From an uncultured bacterium (lineage in GTDB: Bacteria; Gemmatimonadota; Gemmatimonadetes; Longimicrobiales; RSA9), in contig CALKIP010000328.1 in NCBI GenBank assembly GCA_937995995.1, forward strand, positions 1 through 5,141: a DNA stretch of 5,141 nucleotides. The letters are read 5' to 3'. The notes beneath the pieces were generated by a model. That model was not told the DNA's origin. It worked only from the letters and a program-made list of their open reading frames with translations, and ran no database searches. Made by a program: the position numbers and the translations under genes. Below, piece after piece: positions 1-5,141 of this stretch. Positions within the stretch are counted from its first letter, which is position 1, and each line of letters opens with the position of its first letter.

Positions 1-1
1 G

Positions 2-115
2 TGGGTTCCTGATGAGCGGGCCTGGATACGGGGAATCGACGATCTAGCCTCTGTGCTTTCAGCGCCGCCGGCTTCTGCCGAGCTCCTCGCCCATGTCGGG
101 CTGGCACGGGAGTGA
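2..115 (+). CDS. Possible 3' end of a gene entering from the left edge (hypothetical)
   Basis: Reading from base 2 there are 37 sense codons and then a TGA at 113-115, with no start inside the window, so this could be the C-terminal tail of a gene lying to the left. The peptide begins WVPDERAWIRGIDDL and ends LLAHVGLARE, which reads like an ordinary soluble helical tail; I do not recognise the family. The other two plus frames close early (TGA near base 10, TAG near base 45). Against it, G or C occupies only about 62% of third positions, clearly below the two main genes. A stretch this short can be open by chance in GC-rich DNA. If real, it is convergent with the MATE gene, leaving 97 bases between the two stop codons. 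Confidence 0.3.
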   Translation, partial: WVPDERAWIRGIDDLASVLSAPPASAELLAHVGLARE

Positions 116-122
116 TTTCCCG
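107..122. repeat. Weak inverted repeat over the possible stop codon
   Basis: Bases 107-111 (CGGGA) can pair with 118-122 (TCCCG) around a six-base loop, with a further G-T pair possible. It overlaps the TGA at 113-115. There is no T-run on either side on either strand, so a role as intrinsic terminator for the left-edge gene or the MATE gene is only a possibility. Confidence 0.25.
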
Positions 123-130
123 AAACCAGG

Positions 131-143
131 ATCAATGATTGAT
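131..143. repeat. AT-rich 13-bp palindrome in the convergent gap
   Basis: ATCAAT at 131-136 and ATTGAT at 138-143 are perfect inverted repeats around a single G. It is one of the few AT-rich spots in the window and lies downstream of the MATE stop codon. The one-base centre makes it a poor RNA hairpin, so a protein-binding dyad or chance fits better than a terminator. Confidence 0.4.
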
Positions 144-212
144 GGGCCACCGTCACAATCGGCAGCCGGCGACACCTGGGTACGCATACGCCGATTTCGG
201 GCCCGTTTCCGC

Positions 213-1697
213 CTACACCGCCGCGCGCTCCGCCTCCACCCTGCGCACCTCCCCCACCCACAGAATCCGCCGCACCCTCAGCGCCATGAGCACCGCCACC
301 ACGGCGAGTGCGAAGGCCAGCCCCGCCCAGATGCCGCGCGGGCCCATGGGCGTGTGGAAGCCGAGCGTGTAGGCGAGCGGCACGCCGATGATCCAGTAGC
401 CGAGGGCGGCCAGGATGGTCGGGATCTTGGTGTCGGCGGCGCCGCGCAGGACGAAGATCCCGGAGACCTGTGCGCCGTCGAAGAGCTGGAAGGCGGCGGC
501 GAAGGCGAGGAGCGTGGCGCCGAGCTCGATCAGCGTCGGGTCGTCCGTGTAGAGTCCGATCAGCTGTTCCGGCAGCGCCAGGAAGAGCAGTGCACAGACG
601 CCCATGAAGCCGAGTGCGAGCAGGTAGCTGCCGACGACGGCGCGGTGCACGCCGCGGCGGCTGCCGGCGCCGATGTGCTGCCCGACGCGTATCGAGCCGG
701 CGATGCTGACGCCGAGCGAGACCATGAAGGTGGTCGCGGCGATGTTGATGGTGACCTGGTGCGCGGCGAGCTCGACGGCGCCGAACCAGCCCATCATGAC
801 GGCGGCGAAGGCGAAGAGTCCGGTCTCGAGTCCGAGCTGCGCGCCGATCGGCGTGCCGATGCGCGTGATGCGCTCGAGGAGTCGCCAGTCGGGTCTCCAG
901 CTCACGCCTGCGAACGGGCGGATGCGCGGGGTCCACAACAGGTAGGCGAGTGTGGCCAGTAGCATCCCCCAGCGCACGAGCGTCGTCGCCCACCCGGCGC
1001 CGATCACGCCCATCGCCGGGATCCAGCCCTCGACGCCGTAGATGAAGAGTGCGTTGCCGACGATGTTGAGCCCCAGCCCGAAGAGGGTGATGACCATCGG
1101 CACGCGAGTCATCCCCATCCCCTCGAGGTACTGGCGGAAGACGGTGAAGAGCATCATCGGCAGCGCGCCGAACGCCATGGCCCACAGGTAGCCGCCGGCG
1201 AGGGTGGCGACGCCGTCCTCCTGGCCGAGGAGGTGCGCGATCGGCTCGCCTTCGATCGAGCTCCAGATCAGCGGGATACTGAAGACGAGCGAGAGCCAGA
1301 GCCCCTGGACGAGGATGTGACGGCAGCGCTCGCGGTCGCCGGCGCCGAACGCCTGGGCGACCAGCGGGCTCATCCCCATGACCACGCCGGAGCAGATCCA
1401 GAGCACGGTGTTGTGGACCGCGCCGGAGAAGGCCGCGGCGGCGAGTGACGTGGCGCCGAGCGGGCCGACCATCAGCGTGTCGACCGTGTTCATCCCGACC
1501 ATCCCGAGCTGGCTCACCACGATCGGGCCCGCAGTGCGGAGCAGCCGCTCGAGTTCGTGCAGGAAGAGGCGCGTGCGCCGCGCGCGGCCGGGCGCACCAC
1601 GACGTGCGCCGCGACCGCGGGTGCCGCCTCGCACACTTTCGTCATGAGAAGAGCGGCCGTCCGGCCGCTCGGCCTGCGCCCTGGTCTGCGACTCCAT
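213..1697 (-). CDS. MATE family efflux antiporter, NorM-like
   Basis: This is an inner-membrane antiporter of the MATE family, which uses a Na+ or H+ gradient to export cationic drugs, dyes or metabolites; the substrate here cannot be read from sequence. About twelve hydrophobic segments run from residue 54 to 475 in the two six-helix halves typical of MATE. NorM hallmarks are visible: VDTLMVG with D73 in helix 1, E291 in LGLETGLF of helix 7, D407 in QLFDGAQ of helix 10, and then LRGAADTKIP, YWIIGVPLAYTLG and GIWAGL. D73, E291 and D407 match, from memory, the conserved acidic residues studied in Vibrio NorM. The core starts near L44, so the 494-residue form has about 40 extra N-terminal residues, rich in arginine. 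The ATG at 1697 has no clear ribosome binding site. An in-frame GTG at 1634 would give 473 residues. It is divergent from the amidohydrolase gene. No terminator is evident after its TAG. Confidence 0.95.
   Translation of the reverse strand: MESQTRAQAERPDGRSSHDESVRGGTRGRGARRGAPGRARRTRLFLHELERLLRTAGPIVVSQLGMVGMNTVDTLMVGPLGATSLAAAAFSGAVHNTVLWICSGVVMGMSPLVAQAFGAGDRERCRHILVQGLWLSLVFSIPLIWSSIEGEPIAHLLGQEDGVATLAGGYLWAMAFGALPMMLFTVFRQYLEGMGMTRVPMVITLFGLGLNIVGNALFIYGVEGWIPAMGVIGAGWATTLVRWGMLLATLAYLLWTPRIRPFAGVSWRPDWRLLERITRIGTPIGAQLGLETGLFAFAAVMMGWFGAVELAAHQVTINIAATTFMVSLGVSIAGSIRVGQHIGAGSRRGVHRAVVGSYLLALGFMGVCALLFLALPEQLIGLYTDDPTLIELGATLLAFAAAFQLFDGAQVSGIFVLRGAADTKIPTILAALGYWIIGVPLAYTLGFHTPMGPRGIWAGLAFALAVVAVLMALRVRRILWVGEVRRVEAERAAV
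1651..1670. repeat. Perfect GC-rich inverted repeat at the MATE 5' end
   Basis: GAGCGGCCG at 1651-1659 and CGGCCGCTC at 1662-1670 are perfect 9-bp inverted arms around two bases. It falls in codons 10-16 of the MATE reading frame if translation starts at 1697, but would be leader DNA if the start is the GTG at 1634. It could form a strong mRNA hairpin or be a protein-binding dyad. On the minus strand it is followed by TTCTC, a faint resemblance to a terminator or attenuator. Function unknown. Confidence 0.6.
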
Positions 1698-1742
1698 CCC
1701 TGTAATCTCGAACGTTTCGCGGAACTGTCGAGCCTCGCCGCC

Positions 1743-1772
1743 CTCGACGCCGCCGCGCCATCGACTTACATT
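1743..1772 (+). promoter_or_regulatory. Tentative sigma-70-like promoter for the amidohydrolase gene
   Basis: CTCGAC at 1743-1748 and TACATT at 1767-1772 are separated by 18 bases. TACATT keeps the first, second, fourth and last bases of TATAAT; CTCGAC matches four of the six bases of TTGACA. Transcription would start near 1780, giving a leader of about 65 bases. Matches this weak are common, and the promoter consensus of this organism is unknown. Confidence 0.2.
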
Positions 1773-1773
1773 G

Positions 1774-1785
1774 CCGATCGATCGG
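1774..1785. promoter_or_regulatory. 12-bp perfect palindrome in the divergent gap, possible operator
   Basis: CCGATC at 1774-1779 is followed directly by its inverse, GATCGG at 1780-1785. It lies between two divergent genes and just downstream of the tentative -10 element, a usual place for a repressor dyad. The sequence is clear; binding by any regulator is inference, and overlapping GATC/CGATCG words are common in GC-rich DNA. Confidence 0.35.
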
Positions 1786-1826
1786 TGCTTCGACCCCGTA
1801 ACATGTGTACGGACAGCATATTAACC

Positions 1827-1833
1827 AAGGGAG
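1827..1833 (+). promoter_or_regulatory. Ribosome binding site that sets the amidohydrolase start
   Basis: AAGGGAG lies 11 bases before the ATG at 1845 and is purine-rich like a Shine-Dalgarno site, though the spacing is slightly long. The in-frame ATG at 1803 has no such site, and only the 1845 start places a signal peptide at the N-terminus. The GGGAG core is also part of a small dyad with CTCCC at 1835-1839. Confidence 0.6.
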
Positions 1834-1844
1834 TCTCCCCAGTC

Positions 1845-4800
1845 ATGCGACACTCAGCCCCAGCCCTGGCCCTGGCCCTGGCCCTGGTGGCCGCCCCCGC
1901 GGCCGCCCAGGACGCGCCGGACGAGAAGGCGGCCGCCCCCTGGAACATTGCCGAGGCGCACGGCCCGACGCGGACGATCGAGTTCGAGACCGACGAAGGC
2001 ACGTGGATGGCCGTCGACGTGAGCCCCGACGGCAAGACGCTCGTCTTCGACCTGCTCGGCGACATCTACACGATGCCGATCGACGGCGGCGCGGCGACGC
2101 TCCTTCTCGGTGGGCCGGCGTACGAGACTCAGCCGAAGTGGAGCCCGGACGGGACGAAGATCGCCTTCACGAGCGACCGTGATGGGCTCGAGAACATCTG
2201 GGTCGTGGATGCCGACGGCTCGAACCCGCGTCAGATCACGAAGGAGAAGGAGCGGCAGGTCATGGACCCCGTCTGGACTCCGGACGGCGAGTACGTGATC
2301 GCGCGCAAGCACTACCGCAACACGCGCTCGCTCGGCGCGGGCGAGATGTGGATGTGGCACATCGGCGGCGGGAGCGGGCTCCAGCTCACGGATCGTCGCA
2401 ACTGGGAGCAGAACTCGGCGGAGCCGGAGCTCTCGCCGGACGGCCGCTGGCTCTACTGGAGCGAGGACGTGACGGGGGGCGGCGGCTTCCAGTACAACCG
2501 CAACCCGTACCCGGGGATCTACGCCATCAAGCGGCTGGACCGGCGGACGGGCGAGGTGGAGACGTTCATCCGCGGGCCGGGCGGTGCGGCGCGGCCGGTC
2601 GTCTCGCCGGATGGCCGCACGCTGGCCTACGTCAAGCGTGTCGGGCTCAACTCGGTCCTCACGCTACACGACATCGAAAGCGGCAGGGAGCGGCAAGTCT
2701 TCGACGGCCTCGACCACGACCAGCAGGAGGCGTGGGCGATCTTCGGCGTCTACCCGCGCTTCTCCTGGACGCCGGACGGCAGGAGCATCGTCGTCTGGGC
2801 GGGCGGCAAGATCCACCGCGTCGACGTGGAGAGCGGTCGGGCGGAGGTGGTCCCGTTCCGCGCACGCGTGTCGCAGCAGATCACCGAGGCGGTCCGCTTC
2901 GCACAGGAGGTCGCGCCGGACAGCTTCGACGTCAGGATGCTGCGCTGGGTCACGGTCTCGCCCGACGGCCGGAGCGTCGTCTACAACGCACTCGGCAAGC
3001 TCTGGATCCGTGAGCTGCCGAACGGCACGCCGCGTCGTCTCACGAACGACGATGCGCGCTTCGAGCTCTTCCCCGCGTGGTCGCCGGACGGGGAGCGCAT
3101 CGCCTACACCACCTGGAGCGACGACGAGCTGGGCGCGGTCTGGACGGTGCGCACGAACGGGCGCGACCGGAAGAAGCTGACCTCGCGGCCCGGGCACTAC
3201 GTGGAGCCCTCGTTCTCGCCGGACGGCAGGACCGTCGTCTACCGCCGCGCGGGCGGCGACAGGCTGCGCGGCAGCTACTACTCGCGCGAGACCGGGATCT
3301 ACCGGGTCGCGGCGGAGGGCGGCGAGCCCGTGCTGGTCACGGAAGCGGGAAGTCGGCCGCGCTTCGACGCCGCGGGCGAGCGGATCTACCTCTTCGCCTT
3401 CGAGAACGGCAAGCGTGCACTGGTCAGCGTGGACCTGAACGGCAACCACCGCCAGGTCCACCTGATCTCCGACAACGCCACCGACCTCGTCCCCTCGCCC
3501 GACGAGCGCTACGTCGCGATCCACGAGCGGCACCACGTGCACGTGGCGCCGTTCCCGAAGACGGGCCGCACCGTCACGATCGGGCCGAACGCGAACGAGT
3601 ATCCGATCGCACGGGTCTCGCGCGACGCCGGCTTCAACCTGCACTGGTCGAGCGACTCGAGGCGGCTCTACTGGTCGCTCGGGCCGGAGCTCTACCAGCG
3701 CGACCTGGTCGAGACGTTCGCCTTCTTCGACGGTGCGGACGCGGCGAGCCTCAAGGCCGCGCCGGAGGCCGAGGGATTGTACATCGGCTTCCGCGCCGAG
3801 AGCGCGAAGCCCGAGGGTGCGGTCGCACTCGTCGGCGCGCGCGTCATCACGATGCGTGGCGACGAGGTGATCGAGAACGCGACGGTCGTGGTCGAGGGGA
3901 ACCGCATCACGGCGGTCGGACCGGCGTCCGAGGTGAGCGTGCCGCGTGGCGCGAAGCGGATCGACGTCGCCGGGAAGACGATCATGCCGGGGATCATCGA
4001 TGTGCACGCGCACATCGGCACCGGAAGCAGCGGGATCACGCCGCAGACGCCGTGGAGCTTCCTGGCGAACCTGGCGTTCGGTGTGACGACGATGCACGAC
4101 CCGTCGAACGACACCGAGATGTTCTTCTCGGCGGCCGAGCTGGTGCGCTCGGGTGAGGTCGTGGGGCCGCGGCTCTTCTCGACCGGGCGGATCCTCTACG
4201 GCGCCGAGGGCTCGTACAAGGCGGTCGTGCGGGATTACGACGACGCGCTCAGCCACCTGCGTCGCATGAAGAAGGTGGGCGCGTTCAGCGTGAAGAGCTA
4301 CAACCAGCCGCGCCGCGACGTGCGGCAGCAGTTCGTCGAGGCCGCGCGCGAGCTGGAGATGATGGTCGTGCCCGAGGGCGGCTCGACGTACTTCTTCAAC
4401 ATGACGCACGTGCTGGACGGCCATACGGGGCTCGAGCACAACATCCCCGTCGCTCCGCTGTACAAGGATGCGCTCACGCTGATCGCCGAGTCGAAGACCG
4501 GCTACACGCCGACGCTCGTCGTCAACTACGGCGGGCTGAACGGCGAGTACTGGGCGTACCAGGAGTCGAACGTCTGGGAGAACGAGCGGCTGATCCGCTT
4601 CACCCCGCCGGGGATGGTCGAAGCCCGCAGCCGCCGGCGCGAGATGGCCGCGGAGGACGACTACTTCCACGTGGAGGTCGCGCGTGCGGCGAAGGCGATA
4701 CTCGACCGCGGCGGGAAGGTCCAGCTCGGCGCCCACGGCCAGCTCGACGGCCTCGGCGCGCACTGGGAGCTGTGGATGCTCGCGCAGGGCGGGATGACGC

Positions 4801-5048
4801 CGCTCGAGGCGATCCGCGCCGCCACACTGCACGGCGCCGAATACCTCGGCCTGGATGGCGACCTCGGCTCGATCGAGATTGGGAAGCTGGCCGACCTTGT
4901 CGTGCTGGATCAGAACCCGCTCGAGAACATCCGGAGCACGGAGAGCGTACGCTACGTGATGGTGAACGGCGCGCTCTTCGATGCCTGGACGATGAACCAG
5001 GTGGCGCCGATTGAGAAGGTGCGCGGGAAGCTGTGGTGGGAGCAGTGA
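1845..5048 (+). CDS. Exported PD40 beta-propeller / amidohydrolase fusion protein
   Basis: This 1067-residue protein is probably periplasmic and metal-dependent, hydrolysing an unknown amide or cyclic substrate. Residues 1-21 are a Sec signal peptide with a run of Ala-Leu pairs and an AAA|Q cleavage site; there is no lipobox. Residues 45-640 hold about twelve PD40/WD40-like blades of the TolB and Tricorn type. Each carries SPDG or a variant, near residues 60, 100, 145, 197, 254, 309, 372, 413, 458, 508 (degenerate), 551 and 602, which would suit two six-bladed propellers. Residues 658-1050 are an amidohydrolase domain: the ALVGARVITM strand, GKTIMPGIIDVHAH with H721 and H723, GVTTMHDPS, candidate bridging K817 in SVKSYN, H865 in GLEHN, and the closing MTPLEAIRAAT, GSIEIGKLADLVVLD and VNGALFDA. 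The usual strand-5 His and strand-8 Asp are not seen; VPEGG (E844) and LGAHGQ (H964) occupy those places. Propellers in such proteins are thought to gate access or bind partners. The start at 1845 is chosen for its ribosome binding site and signal peptide. Confidence 0.93.
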   Translation: MRHSAPALALALALVAAPAAAQDAPDEKAAAPWNIAEAHGPTRTIEFETDEGTWMAVDVSPDGKTLVFDLLGDIYTMPIDGGAATLLLGGPAYETQPKWSPDGTKIAFTSDRDGLENIWVVDADGSNPRQITKEKERQVMDPVWTPDGEYVIARKHYRNTRSLGAGEMWMWHIGGGSGLQLTDRRNWEQNSAEPELSPDGRWLYWSEDVTGGGGFQYNRNPYPGIYAIKRLDRRTGEVETFIRGPGGAARPVVSPDGRTLAYVKRVGLNSVLTLHDIESGRERQVFDGLDHDQQEAWAIFGVYPRFSWTPDGRSIVVWAGGKIHRVDVESGRAEVVPFRARVSQQITEAVRFAQEVAPDSFDVRMLRWVTVSPDGRSVVYNALGKLWIRELPNGTPRRLTNDDARFELFPAWSPDGERIAYTTWSDDELGAVWTVRTNGRDRKKLTSRPGHYVEPSFSPDGRTVVYRRAGGDRLRGSYYSRETGIYRVAAEGGEPVLVTEAGSRPRFDAAGERIYLFAFENGKRALVSVDLNGNHRQVHLISDNATDLVPSPDERYVAIHERHHVHVAPFPKTGRTVTIGPNANEYPIARVSRDAGFNLHWSSDSRRLYWSLGPELYQRDLVETFAFFDGADAASLKAAPEAEGLYIGFRAESAKPEGAVALVGARVITMRGDEVIENATVVVEGNRITAVGPASEVSVPRGAKRIDVAGKTIMPGIIDVHAHIGTGSSGITPQTPWSFLANLAFGVTTMHDPSNDTEMFFSAAELVRSGEVVGPRLFSTGRILYGAEGSYKAVVRDYDDALSHLRRMKKVGAFSVKSYNQPRRDVRQQFVEAARELEMMVVPEGGSTYFFNMTHVLDGHTGLEHNIPVAPLYKDALTLIAESKTGYTPTLVVNYGGLNGEYWAYQESNVWENERLIRFTPPGMVEARSRRREMAAEDDYFHVEVARAAKAILDRGGKVQLGAHGQLDGLGAHWELWMLAQGGMTPLEAIRAATLHGAEYLGLDGDLGSIEIGKLADLVVLDQNPLENIRSTESVRYVMVNGALFDAWTMNQVAPIEKVRGKLWWEQ
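1863..1886 (+). repeat. Four perfect copies of a 6-bp tandem repeat in the signal peptide
   Basis: GCCCTG is repeated four times without change, encoding Ala-Leu pairs at residues 7-14, the hydrophobic core of the signal peptide. Identical codons in every copy suggest growth by slippage rather than selection on the protein alone. Gain or loss of a unit would keep the reading frame and change the core length by two residues. Confidence 0.85.
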
Positions 5049-5052
5049 GGAA

Positions 5053-5071
5053 GGCGCCGCGCAGCGGCGCC
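5053..5071 (+). terminator. GC-rich stem-loop just after the amidohydrolase stop codon
   Basis: GGCGCCGC at 5053-5060 pairs perfectly with GCGGCGCC at 5064-5071 around a GCA loop, starting five bases after the TGA. Position and strength suit a transcription end or mRNA 3'-end stabiliser. There is no T-run after it, so it is not a classic intrinsic terminator; termination helped by Rho or by the hairpin alone would be needed. Confidence 0.45.
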
Positions 5072-5123
5072 CATGACCTTCAACATGACCGACTGACCCC
5101 CATAGTGGTTCAGATCAAACGCG

Positions 5124-5141
5124 ATCCGGTCTACTCCGGAT
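5124..5141. repeat. Inverted repeat at the right edge
   Basis: ATCCGG at 5124-5129 and CCGGAT at 5136-5141 are perfect 6-bp arms around a six-base loop (TCTACT). The structure reaches the last base of the window, so its full stem and any T-run are not visible. It could be a second hairpin ending the amidohydrolase transcript or part of the next gene. Confidence 0.35.

Noticed and set aside
198..205. CGGGCCCG palindrome close to the MATE stop codon
   Set aside because: It has no loop to form a hairpin and no T-run, and eight-base GC palindromes are common at this composition.
93..962. 289-codon plus-strand open frame opposite the MATE gene
   Set aside because: Low-complexity His/Arg/Glu/Gly-rich product without recognisable features; it is the shadow of the conserved transporter on the other strand.
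1709..1725. Overlapping imperfect dyads (CGAACGTTTCG and GTTTCGCGGAAC) just upstream of the MATE ATG
   Set aside because: The arms are short or mismatched (four bases each, and 10 of 12 symmetric), too weak to call an operator.
1557..1844. Upstream extension of the amidohydrolase reading frame
   Set aside because: Starts at 1557 or 1647 would run into the MATE gene and bury the signal peptide. The ATG at 1803 lacks a ribosome binding site and would add 14 polar residues before the signal peptide.
2664..4832. 722-codon open frame on the minus strand, opposite the amidohydrolase
   Set aside because: Its product is rich in Arg, Ala, Val, Asp and His with no domain, motif or signal, as expected for the antisense shadow of a GC-rich gene. 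The plus-strand protein has a full family signature over the same bases.
5073..5096. Seven-codon open frame (MTFNMTD) after the hydrolase, sharing a 12-base word with 4393-4404
   Set aside because: It has no ribosome binding site, and a 12-base match within 5 kb is expected about once by chance.
5105..5141. GTG at 5105 opening a frame to the window end (VVQIKRDPVYSG)
   Set aside because: Only 12 codons are visible, there is no ribosome binding site before it, and it crosses an inverted repeat. It cannot be supported without more sequence.

Overview
The window carries two complete genes, divergently oriented across a 147-base gap, with possible fragments at both edges. The DNA is strongly GC-rich in both genes, with G or C at most third codon positions. 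An exported amidohydrolase preceded by many TolB/Tricorn-like PD40 repeats is an architecture I associate with environmental Gemmatimonadota, Acidobacteriota and similar diderm bacteria. A Gemmatimonadota-like source is my best guess, inferred from composition and protein style only. No mobile element, CRISPR array, tRNA or rRNA is visible.

Layout. Bases 1-115 may hold the last 37 codons of a plus-strand gene that enters from the left; this is weak. Bases 116-212 are a short convergent gap with a small AT-rich palindrome. Bases 213-1697 (minus) encode a NorM-type MATE family multidrug/cation antiporter of the inner membrane. Its core is complete, but its N-terminal start is uncertain. Bases 1698-1844 are the divergent control region, with a perfect 12-bp palindrome, a possible promoter and the ribosome binding site of the right-hand gene. 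Bases 1845-5048 (plus) encode a 1067-residue exported protein: signal peptide, about twelve PD40 beta-propeller blades, then an amidohydrolase domain. Bases 5049-5141 hold a GC-rich stem-loop just after the stop codon and a second inverted repeat cut by the window end.

How they may work together. Nothing in the sequence ties the transporter to the hydrolase beyond shared upstream DNA. They could share a regulator acting at a palindrome in the gap, or simply be neighbours. The point most worth checking is the metal site of the amidohydrolase: it keeps the HxH motif and a candidate bridging lysine, but has non-canonical residues where the family normally has the strand-5 histidine and the strand-8 aspartate. 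I see no clear new multi-gene system here.
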